Shown here: in pieces, positions 16,283 to 22,162 of the stretch | How the letters are laid out: each line of letters opens with the position of its first letter | How positions within the stretch are numbered: the first letter of the stretch is position 1 | From: Clostridia bacterium | GTDB lineage: Bacteria > Bacillota_A > Clostridia > Peptostreptococcales > Anaerovoracaceae | Direction: 5' to 3' | Assembly (NCBI GenBank): GCA_024403175.1 | Contig: JAKSSI010000001.1 | Coordinates: 1 to 22,162 of the forward strand | DNA: 22,162 nt | Made by a program: the position numbers and the translations under genes | The notes under the pieces: model-generated | What the model saw: the letters and a program-made list of their open reading frames with translations, nothing else | What the model was told of the DNA's origin: nothing | Database searches by the model: none

Positions 16283-16311
16283 ACTTTACTACAATAAAGT
16301 AGCACTGTCAA
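16283..16311 (-). promoter_or_regulatory. Sigma-A promoter of the Val T-box leader
   Basis: On the minus strand a perfect TTGACA (16306-16311), 17 bases and TAAAGT (16283-16288) predict a start near 16276. No terminator separates it from the acyltransferase stop at 16331, so upstream transcription may read into this leader and still meet the T-box terminator. Confidence 0.78.
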
Positions 16312-16330
16312 TCAAATTTATTGTTAATAA

Positions 16331-17596
16331 TTATACTTTTGGACTTTTCTTAAGCATCTTGTACAGTTCTTCCTGCGCAAGTCTTGTCTTAGCCACAACA
16401 TCAGGCTTCTTTGGGAAACAGTAGAAAAGCGCATCTCCTCCGCCTATGCAAATAATATCGCCTAGTTCGTACCAGAAATAGTCTGAATAAAGACTATAGC
16501 TATGAAGCGGGGACTGATGATAATTAAGCTGTCCATCGCAACCAGTAAGAGTAAAACCATCTTTGCTATGAACAAGGTGCCCTTCACCTACCATATAGAT
16601 AGCTTTGTAGTCCACCATCATACCGATATTCACATCGGTATCTAAAATGTACGAACCATCTTCAAGACTCTTTCTAACCTCTTCTCTTTCCCAATCATAC
16701 CAATCAGGAATATGATCAAAACGACCCGAGCCTTTTATAGCCCGAAGCTTTCCGTATTCATCAAGTTCGTACTCTGCACCGCAGTGCCTGCAACGAATCT
16801 TTGTGCCTCCGGCTTCCATAGTACCTTCTTCGCCGCAGTCTGCACACTTGTATAAAATTCTATTAAGACCATCTGCTCTAAACGCTTCTGGAATCTTAAT
16901 ATTGTTTTCTTGCTGCCAGCGGAAATTATCGAAGGTAAATGCATTTATCAGAATTTCATCAAGTTGCTCAGATTTTAATTCTTTAATCTGCTCTTTAGAT
17001 ACAAGGCAACTTACTTCAGCCTTTACATCAAGCTTTCTTTTCTGAAGACAGTTATAAAGTGGATCTCTAGTAAATGCACCATAAGTTCTTACCATAACAA
17101 CAGGCACATTAAGACGCTTTAAAAGTACACCAAGTCTTGGAGGCAGAGGTGTAGCCTTGCCATCGAAAGTATAACTTGCCTCAGGATACATCAAAACGCT
17201 GGTTTTAAGCGTGTTTAATGTATAGCTGATATCTTTTATCAAACCGAGGTCGCTAACGAATTTCTGGGTAGGAATACAGCCTATCTGACGCATAAGTTCG
17301 GGCTTGCCTACAAAACCATCGCTGGTGCATACAATGCAGTACGGCTTTGGATAAAAAATCTTAGAAACAATTTCAAGATCTATAAAGCTTGAATGATTCA
17401 TCAAGATAAGATAAGGGCCCTCTCCTGCAGTTTCAATGTTTTTAGTGAAAGTAAAATTAACATCTTTTAAATCGAAAGAAGATGCAACTCTAACAATGCT
17501 TCTAAAAAGCATAGATGGTTTCTTTGGAGTTAAACGTTGTGGTTTTGAAAGCTTTAAATCTTCTTCGTAAGATAATGTTTGAGTTTTGATTTTCAT
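16331..17596 (-). CDS. PlsC-type acyltransferase with a zinc ribbon and unusual C-terminal region
   Basis: A 421-residue protein. Residues about 50-200 resemble 1-acylglycerol-3-phosphate acyltransferases: the catalytic HX4D box is NHSSFID (His68, Asp73), and the second block is MYPEASYTFDG (137-145), close to FPEGxR but with Ala for Gly. A zinc ribbon follows (Cys251, Cys254, Cys269, Cys272). The last 140 residues have no family I recognise. Typical PlsC proteins have about 240 residues, so this is a large variant. It probably acts on lipid or another acyl acceptor at the membrane face. The gene starts 10 bases after the adenylyltransferase stop, with no clear Shine-Dalgarno sequence before ATG 17596, so translation may depend on coupling. 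Its link to the transporter operon is unexplained. Confidence 0.8.
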   Translation of the reverse strand: MKIKTQTLSYEEDLKLSKPQRLTPKKPSMLFRSIVRVASSFDLKDVNFTFTKNIETAGEGPYLILMNHSSFIDLEIVSKIFYPKPYCIVCTSDGFVGKPELMRQIGCIPTQKFVSDLGLIKDISYTLNTLKTSVLMYPEASYTFDGKATPLPPRLGVLLKRLNVPVVMVRTYGAFTRDPLYNCLQKRKLDVKAEVSCLVSKEQIKELKSEQLDEILINAFTFDNFRWQQENNIKIPEAFRADGLNRILYKCADCGEEGTMEAGGTKIRCRHCGAEYELDEYGKLRAIKGSGRFDHIPDWYDWEREEVRKSLEDGSYILDTDVNIGMMVDYKAIYMVGEGHLVHSKDGFTLTGCDGQLNYHQSPLHSYSLYSDYFWYELGDIICIGGGDALFYCFPKKPDVVAKTRLAQEELYKMLKKSPKV

Positions 17597-17606
17597 TTTT
17601 TTGTGA

Positions 17607-18287
17607 CTACATAAGAGGTACTATATTGCTCTCTGCAGTAAGGGTATCCATCATAAGAAGCTTTCCATAAAGATGAGGCTTCTTTCCAGTAAGCATTTTA
17701 ATTACCGCATTAGCCTGAAGGCTTGTGCATAAAGAAACAACAGGAGCAAGCACACTCTTGTTTATTTCGCCTTCGCATCCAGTTTCATAAAGATCATGCA
17801 GAATCATAGAACCTGCAGGTACTACGCAAACCTGAACAAGCCAGCCGTTTACTGCACCATGGACAATATCAATTCCTGCTTTAGCACATGCATCTTCTAA
17901 TATTAATCTCGCAGTAGGATTATCAAGCGCATCGAGCACCAAATCTTTTCCTGCAACCAATGCATCCGCATTTTCTTCTGTTAAAAATTCGTTTACAGCT
18001 ATTACATTAACATTAGGGTTAACGGCAAGAGCTCTAGCCTTTGCTACTAAAGCCTTTGATTTTCCCATTGTTGCATCAGAAGAATACAGTTGTCTATTTA
18101 GATTGCTTTCAGCAAAAACATCTCCATCAACACAAGTAATTTCACCGACCCCAAGTCTTACCATATGTTCAATAAGGTAGCCACCAAGGCCTCCGCAGCC
18201 AACTATTAAAACCTTCTTTTCAGCAAGAGCTTTTTGCTCTTCTTCGGAAATTGAAGGAACATTTCTTTCGTATCTTTCCAGGACCAT
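17607..18287 (-). CDS. E1-like adenylyltransferase (ThiF/MoeB/HesA family)
   Basis: A 226-residue Rossmann-fold protein. I chose ATG 18287 because AAGGAG lies 7 bases upstream and it starts 10 bases after the ATPase gene; a longer frame to 18335 lacks support. GCGGLGG (30-36), DGD (54-56), NLNRQ (62-66) and GKSKA (75-79) are the ATP-binding and adenylation residues of the family, which activates the C-terminal glycine of ubiquitin-like sulfur carriers (ThiS, MoaD). The paired CxxC zinc motifs of MoeB are absent; only scattered cysteines occur (ETGCEG, LCTS). It resembles the short HesA-like forms often found beside metal importers. Placed after a FecBCD-type transporter and near a MOSC gene, a role in molybdenum or tungsten cofactor or sulfur transfer is possible but unproven. 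Confidence 0.85.
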   Translation of the reverse strand: MVLERYERNVPSISEEEQKALAEKKVLIVGCGGLGGYLIEHMVRLGVGEITCVDGDVFAESNLNRQLYSSDATMGKSKALVAKARALAVNPNVNVIAVNEFLTEENADALVAGKDLVLDALDNPTARLILEDACAKAGIDIVHGAVNGWLVQVCVVPAGSMILHDLYETGCEGEINKSVLAPVVSLCTSLQANAVIKMLTGKKPHLYGKLLMMDTLTAESNIVPLM

Positions 18288-18297
18288 ATTTTCTCCT

Positions 18298-19074
18298 TTA
18301 ATCAAGTGAGGGATACAGACATACATTGCGGCCAAACTCTTCTAAATATCGAATCTTAAGTTCGTCGCCATATATGCTCTTTAGTTTTTCTTCGTTAATA
18401 AGTTCCTTGCTGCTGCCACTTTCTACATGCCCCTTACCATCAAACAGGTAAACATCTCCGTCAAGAAGAATGGCATGATTTGGGTCGTGCGTTGTAACAG
18501 CTATGGCATAGCCGTCTTTTGCTAATTCTTTTATTATTCTTAAAACTTTTATCTGATTTGTGTAATCAAGATGCGCAGTCGGTTCGTCAAAGAGTATCAC
18601 TTTTGGCTTCGCTGCAATTGCCCTGGCTATGCATACCTGCTGACGTTCACCACCGGAAAGTTCCATATAAGATCTATCTGCAAAATTGCTAATACCAAGT
18701 CTTTCTAGTGCAGCAAGAGCAGAATTTTCTTCTTCTTTTCCTGGATGAGAAAACAGTCCGACTTTTGATGCAGTACCCATAAGAACAAAATCGAAAACGC
18801 TAAATCCAAAAGATGGCACATGATTTTGTGGTACGAAAGAAACTACAGAAGCAATTTGTCTTTCATTAAGAGAATTAATATTCTTACCTTCAAGAAGTAT
18901 CTCTCCGCCCTGCGGTTTTAAAAGACCTGTAATGCACGAAAACAACGTACTTTTTCCTGCACCATTTCTACCAAGAGCTGTAACAAGTTCTCCTTCGGCA
19001 AGGCTAAGATTTACATCGCATAAAACAGGATTCTTTCCATATGAAAATGTTAAATCTTTAATCTCATAAATCAT
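18298..19074 (-). CDS. ABC transporter ATPase, FecE/BtuD type
   Basis: A 258-residue ATPase. ATG 19074 overlaps the permease stop as ATGA, and the protein then begins MIYEIKDLTFSYG, the usual family start. A frame from 19107 would add 11 unsupported residues. Walker A (LGRNGAGKST), Q-loop (FVPQNHVPSFGFSV), signature (LSGGERQQV), Walker B (VILFDEPTAHLD) and the switch histidine (TTHDPNHA) are all intact. It powers uptake of a metal chelate, cobalamin or oxyanion through the permease next door. Third gene of the transporter operon. Confidence 0.93.
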   Translation of the reverse strand: MIYEIKDLTFSYGKNPVLCDVNLSLAEGELVTALGRNGAGKSTLFSCITGLLKPQGGEILLEGKNINSLNERQIASVVSFVPQNHVPSFGFSVFDFVLMGTASKVGLFSHPGKEEENSALAALERLGISNFADRSYMELSGGERQQVCIARAIAAKPKVILFDEPTAHLDYTNQIKVLRIIKELAKDGYAIAVTTHDPNHAILLDGDVYLFDGKGHVESGSSKELINEEKLKSIYGDELKIRYLEEFGRNVCLYPSLD

Positions 19075-20102
19075 TGGATTTGATTCCTTCTCTTTACTAA
19101 CAGCCAAATAAAGAACGGTGCACCAATAACACCTGTCATAATACTTACAGGCATTTCATCTATACCAATAGTTCTTGTAAGTGTATCTACAATTAACATA
19201 AAAAGACCGCCCAAAAGGCAAGATGCAGGCATTAATTTTCTGTTTGAAACGCCCACAAGCATTCTCGCAAAGTGCGGAATAATAAGACCAACCCAGCCTA
19301 TTGTTCCAGCAATGCATACAGAGCCAGAAGTAAGAACTGTTGAACAAAGAATTGCAATAGCTCTAACAAGTCTTACATTTGCACCAAGAGATTTTGCTTC
19401 TTCAACGCCCATAGAAAGTACATCAATCCACCAAGACATTAAAAGCAAAACAGCAATGGCAGGGATAAAGATTATAAGCATTGTAATGATATCTTCAAAT
19501 GAACTGTACTGAAAACTACCCATAGTCCAGTAAGTAATTGAAGCAAGCTGAGTTGTAGGATCTGCAATGTATTTTATAAATCCTAAAATTGAAGACATCA
19601 GCGACCCAACAATAATACCTGCCAAAACAAGCATTATATTAGATCTGTTATTCATAAGAGCAGGAAGACTTGCTGTAAGAAGTACAGCAATAATTCCGCC
19701 AACAAAGGCGATGATAGAAATGCTTGCGGCGGAAAGATTTAAAAGTATGCCTATTGCGGCACCAATGCAAGCACCTGAAGATACACCAAGAAAATCAGGA
19801 GAAACCAAAGGATTTTTAAATATACCTTGGTATGTTGAACCAGAAATAGAAAGAGCTGCACCCACAAAAATTGATGCGAGTATTCTTGGAAGTCTTAAAC
19901 GCAGAACAACATTTACTGTCATGTCTGGAGCAGTCTGCTTTAGCCTAAAAATTGCTCTAAGAATAATTGATAAACTTTCGCCTGCGCTTACAGGATACTT
20001 ACCTAAACAAATGGCAAAAACAACAGCAAAAAACAGCACGACAAAAAGTATTATCATGCTGAATGCAAATTTTCTTTTTTCGTTTTTTCCAGTGCTAATC
20101 AT
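19071..20102 (-). CDS. ABC transporter permease, FecCD family
   Basis: A 343-residue permease with about nine or ten hydrophobic segments and the family marks LRLPRILASIFVGAALSISG, GVSSGACIGAAIG, GTIGWVGLIIPHFARML and the end segment IGAPFFIWLL. The length is typical of type II importers (BtuC, FhuB half, MolB). It starts in a TAATG overlap with the binding-protein stop and ends in an ATGA overlap with the ATPase, so the three are tightly coupled. The substrate cannot be told from the permease alone. Confidence 0.93.
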   Translation of the reverse strand: MISTGKNEKRKFAFSMIILFVVLFFAVVFAICLGKYPVSAGESLSIILRAIFRLKQTAPDMTVNVVLRLRLPRILASIFVGAALSISGSTYQGIFKNPLVSPDFLGVSSGACIGAAIGILLNLSAASISIIAFVGGIIAVLLTASLPALMNNRSNIMLVLAGIIVGSLMSSILGFIKYIADPTTQLASITYWTMGSFQYSSFEDIITMLIIFIPAIAVLLLMSWWIDVLSMGVEEAKSLGANVRLVRAIAILCSTVLTSGSVCIAGTIGWVGLIIPHFARMLVGVSNRKLMPASCLLGGLFMLIVDTLTRTIGIDEMPVSIMTGVIGAPFFIWLLVKRRNQIQ

Positions 20103-21127
20103 TAAAACTTAGACCAATCTATTTCAAGAACATCGTCAAAGCATCTTCCAAACATAAATCTATAGTAGTCGTCTACTTCATCTTCAAAATCTGAAACGGA
20201 GAAGTAGTCTGGATACATTTCTCTAAGCATATACATTGTTCCAAGTACGCAGGAAATTCCAGGCATATCCCAAGAATCATACTGAGTTGGAATAACATAT
20301 ATATCTTCGTTTTTAACAGCTGTCATAGCAGCCCAGGCAGGGTCTGCTAAAATTTCTTCTGTAGTATAATTTCTTGCTGTTGAGCTAGTGCAGAATAAAA
20401 CATCTGGATTGTATTCAAACACCTTTTCAACACCAACATTAAGCCAGTTATGATTTTCGCCGACATCTGCTACAGGAATTCCTCCAGCCTGCTCTATCAT
20501 CCATGTTTGAAGCATATCGCTTCCGGCGATTCGTCCAAGTTCGCCACCAACAAGAAGAGCTGTTTTCCTTTCAGACTGAGGAATCGTTTTAACTATATCT
20601 GCAATGTAAGCAAATTTGCCTTCAATCCAATCTATAGTTTTTTCAGCGCGATCCTCTGCACCAAAATATTTTCCAAGCATACGAAGTGTATACTTAATGT
20701 CATCCATATTTTCAACAGTAATACAGATAACCTCTACACCAAGTTTATCCACAGCTTTTAATGTTTCAGGGTCGTTACTTCTATGAACCAAAGCTGTTGG
20801 CGCATATGCGGCTAATTTTTCCAAGTCAACAACGCCTTTGCCTATCGTTCCGGCAGCGGCTAAATTTGAATCAGCAGTTTTCCAGAAAGTAGATTTTACA
20901 TTTACAGCAAGTACCCTGTCTGTTATGCCAAGGGCTGAAAAGAACGGCACGCTTACAGCATAAACAGAGGCTATAGTAGCCTCTTTAGGATTACTTGGAA
21001 TAGCTATTTCTCTGCCTGCACCATCTACGATTTTTTCGCCGATTACTTCAGTTTCTTTTTTAGCTGAGCAGGCGCAGCTTGAAAATACCAATACGAATAT
21101 TAATATGATTGAAATGACTTTTTTCAT
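20102..21127 (-). CDS. Substrate-binding lipoprotein of the FecB/MolA class (Peripla_BP_2)
   Basis: A 341-residue secreted lipoprotein. The N-terminus MKKVISIILIFVLVFSSC has a charged start, a hydrophobic core and a lipobox-like FSSC with lipidated Cys18. The mature part has the two-lobe, single-helix-hinge pattern: DGAGREIAIPSNP, a mid segment RIAGSDMLQTWMIEQAGG, YNPDVLF, and YDSWDMPGISCVLGTMYML near the end. Relatives carry siderophores, haem, cobalamin or, as MolA of Haemophilus, molybdate and tungstate. The E1-like and MOSC genes nearby favour Mo or W, but iron chelate is possible. No ribosome binding site precedes ATG 21127, and the predicted promoter puts the start of RNA almost at the ATG, so the message may be leaderless. 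Confidence 0.9.
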   Translation of the reverse strand: MKKVISIILIFVLVFSSCACSAKKETEVIGEKIVDGAGREIAIPSNPKEATIASVYAVSVPFFSALGITDRVLAVNVKSTFWKTADSNLAAAGTIGKGVVDLEKLAAYAPTALVHRSNDPETLKAVDKLGVEVICITVENMDDIKYTLRMLGKYFGAEDRAEKTIDWIEGKFAYIADIVKTIPQSERKTALLVGGELGRIAGSDMLQTWMIEQAGGIPVADVGENHNWLNVGVEKVFEYNPDVLFCTSSTARNYTTEEILADPAWAAMTAVKNEDIYVIPTQYDSWDMPGISCVLGTMYMLREMYPDYFSVSDFEDEVDDYYRFMFGRCFDDVLEIDWSKF

Positions 21128-21134
21128 AGAAAAA

Positions 21135-21163
21135 AGTATACTAAAATATATATAAAACTACAA
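21135..21163 (-). promoter_or_regulatory. Promoter of the transporter operon, possibly giving a leaderless mRNA
   Basis: On the minus strand TTGTAG (21158-21163), 17 bases and TATACT (21135-21140) predict a start at about 21127-21128, the first base of the binding-protein ATG. Confidence 0.55.
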
Positions 21164-21179
21164 GGAAAGGAATTTAAGA

Positions 21180-21698
21180 ATGAAAATATTTCTTACGGGT
21201 GAAAAACAAATAGGTAAAAGCACTGTTATAAATGAATGTTTGAGAATCCTTGGTATTAGAAACCCTTTTATTTCCGTGGGCGGGTTTAAGACTGTTATGG
21301 ATGGAAACGACATTGTTATGCACTCCATCAACGTTAGTCCCAAAATTAGTGGACTAGTCGGAAGAAGATATGAATCTGGATTCCCAGATGCGTTTAACTC
21401 TATAGGCTGCGAAATACTTAAACAGACTCAGGGAAAAGACATTCTCGTAATGGATGAGCTTGGCTGGATGGAAGAAAAAGCAGACATTTTTAATGCGGCC
21501 GTTGAATCCGCAATCACTTCAAATTCCAACGTTTTAGGCGTTTTAAGAAAAAACTGCGAAACTAAACTAAATAAAAACATCGCCCAAATGAGCGATGTTA
21601 CAGTAATTGAAGTTAATTTAGATAATCGAGACAATTTGCCGATGTTGCTAGCCGAATTATTTATCGGCAGCCTCACCAAATGCGACATTACCATTTAA
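21180..21698 (+). CDS. THEP1-type nucleoside-triphosphatase (NTPase_1 family)
   Basis: A 172-residue P-loop NTPase with Walker A GEKQIGKST (7-15), GGFKT (34-38) and a Walker B plus acidic pair in LVMDELGWMEEK (89-100). This matches the order of the THEP1/NTPase_1 family, whose members hydrolyse NTPs but whose role in cells is poorly known. AAGGAAAGGA lies 9 bases before the ATG. It is divergent from the transporter operon with only 52 bases between. Homologues occur near molybdopterin and metal genes, which would fit here, but I recall that only loosely. Its 3' end overlaps the opposing MOSC gene by 42 bases and contains that gene's probable terminator. Confidence 0.82.
   Translation: MKIFLTGEKQIGKSTVINECLRILGIRNPFISVGGFKTVMDGNDIVMHSINVSPKISGLVGRRYESGFPDAFNSIGCEILKQTQGKDILVMDELGWMEEKADIFNAAVESAITSNSNVLGVLRKNCETKLNKNIAQMSDVTVIEVNLDNRDNLPMLLAELFIGSLTKCDITI
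21570..21599 (-). terminator. Terminator of the MOSC gene, inside the opposing NTPase gene
   Basis: On the minus strand AACATCGC-TCATTTGG-GCGATGTT is a perfect 8-bp stem followed by TTTTATTT. It lies 57 bases after the MOSC stop, within NTPase codons. On the plus strand the same hairpin has no T run, so it works in one direction only. Confidence 0.75.
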
Positions 21699-21929
21699 GA
21701 TACAAGGCTTTTTTTCAAGAGGACATTCGTCGAAACATGGCTTGCCAACTCTTGTAATTTTAACAGCCTTTCCGTCGGCCTCAATTACGTCGCCTTCTTT
21801 TAAAGCCTTATAATCAATTCCATGTGTAAGAATATCCGCATGGAATTTTTTTGTGCATAATCCGTTAAGTGTTTTTACTTCTTCAACTATCTCTGCAGCC
21901 ATCAGAGAAATTCCACCATGTTTACCCAT
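21657..21929 (-). CDS. Short MOSC-domain protein
   Basis: A 90-residue protein (AAGGAG 7 bases before ATG 21929). GISLMAAE, FHADILTHGIDYKALKEGD and the cysteine-bearing ITRVGKPCFDECPLEKKPC match the second half of MOSC domains, where a conserved Cys in GKxC handles sulfur in molybdenum cofactor sulfurases and MOSC-MogA proteins. It lacks about 40-50 N-terminal residues of a usual MOSC domain, yet has its own ribosome binding site, -10 box and terminator, so it is a standing gene rather than debris. Four cysteines could carry sulfur or bind metal. It may act on molybdopterin or tungstopterin or as a sulfur carrier; the precise role is unknown. Confidence 0.75.
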   Translation of the reverse strand: MGKHGGISLMAAEIVEEVKTLNGLCTKKFHADILTHGIDYKALKEGDVIEADGKAVKITRVGKPCFDECPLEKKPCILNGNVAFGEAADK

Positions 21930-21965
21930 AAATTACTCCTTAAAAATCAAATAGTTTGCATTCTT

Positions 21966-21971
21966 ATTATA
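21966..21971 (-). promoter_or_regulatory. -10 box of the MOSC gene
   Basis: A perfect TATAAT on the minus strand lies 36 bases upstream of the ATG. The -35 is poor: TTGATG occurs, but 19 bases away. Confidence 0.5.
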
Positions 21972-22029
21972 CTCTTTTTAAGTAAAATTTCATCAAAGCT
22001 TTTTGTAAAAATCATATTATATTGTAGAC

Positions 22030-22057
22030 TTGATAATTCACGGCGTGATATTATATT
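22030..22057 (+). promoter_or_regulatory. Promoter of the RNA at the right edge
   Basis: TTGATA (22030-22035), 16 bases and TATATT (22052-22057) predict a start near 22064. No good reading frame with a ribosome binding site follows within the window. Confidence 0.5.
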
Positions 22058-22063
22058 AACAAC

Positions 22064-22162
22064 ATACAATAATTTGTCTGCGATCTGTACTTGCCCACGC
22101 GGAAATTAAAGACTATGGGCCGGAGAAGCAATTCTCCTACCTGCCGTGTTCGCGAGGAAGAC
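22064..22162 (+). ncRNA. Possible structured RNA, 5' part only
   Basis: After the promoter the base composition rises in GC and folds are visible. GCCCA (starting near 22091) can pair with TGGGC (near 22116). Next to it GGAGAA-GCAA-TTCTCC is a perfect hairpin with a GNRA loop (about 22120-22136). The last block, CCTGCCGTGTTCGCGAGG, recalls the TGTTCGC element near the 5' side of 6S RNA, but I cannot confirm this from about 100 bases. A riboswitch for a gene beyond the edge is equally possible. Confidence 0.3.

Noticed and set aside
18288..18335. A longer start for the E1-like protein
   Set aside because: It would overlap the ATPase gene by 38 bases without a ribosome binding site, while AAGGAG stands before 18287.
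22064..22162. Molybdenum-cofactor riboswitch, tmRNA, RNase P or SRP RNA
   Set aside because: The conserved cores I know for these are not seen in the available 100 bases; the genomic context alone is not enough for a Moco call.

Overview
The window looks like chromosomal DNA of a low-GC, strictly anaerobic Firmicute in the Clostridia. I base this on the AT-rich intergenic DNA, strong AGGAGG-type ribosome binding sites, two T-box leaders, a Re-type citrate synthase, and many short overlapping operons. I cannot name a species; a gut or rumen relative of the amino-acid- or fatty-acid-using Clostridia is an inference. I see no phage, transposon, CRISPR or tRNA genes.

Layout. (1) 1-2097, minus: a three-domain protein (HTH-cupin-acyl-CoA ligase, cut by the left edge) behind a T-box leader whose specifier reads ATC (Ile). 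(2) 2163-7430, plus: a divergent operon that begins with a leader peptide rich in Leu, Val and Ile codons and a classical attenuator. It continues with an isopropylmalate-synthase-like protein lacking its catalytic residues, a fusion of an isomerase-like TIM barrel with an acyl-CoA ligase, and the branched-chain aminotransferase ilvE. (3) 7474-12690, minus: an oxidative 2-oxoglutarate/glutamate operon (Re-citrate synthase, GntR/FCD regulator, aconitase, isocitrate dehydrogenase). (4) 12733-13660: a CmpB-like membrane protein. (5) 13674-16311, minus: a second HTH-cupin-acyl-CoA ligase, here frameshifted, behind a T-box whose specifier reads GTA (Val). (6) 16331-21163, minus: a FecBCD/MolBCA-type ABC importer with an E1-like adenylyltransferase and a PlsC-type acyltransferase carrying a zinc ribbon. 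(7) 21180-21971: a THEP1-type NTPase and a short MOSC protein that overlap tail to tail. (8) From about 22064: the start of an apparently structured RNA cut by the right edge.

The main idea concerns parts 1, 2 and 5. Three acyl-CoA ligases are each placed under a branched-chain amino acid sensing device: an Ile T-box, a Val T-box and a Leu/Val/Ile peptide attenuator. One of them sits in an operon with ilvE. The simplest reading is a route that makes Ile, Val and perhaps Leu from external branched-chain fatty acids. The acid would be activated to its CoA ester (2-methylbutyrate, isobutyrate, isovalerate), reductively carboxylated to the 2-oxo acid by a ferredoxin-dependent 2-oxoacid oxidoreductase encoded elsewhere, and transaminated by IlvE with glutamate. 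The neighbouring Re-citrate synthase operon would supply the 2-oxoglutarate for that glutamate. The control elements and domains are seen in the sequence; the substrates are inferred. The two degenerate TIM barrels in the attenuated operon have no function I can assign and may be the novel part.
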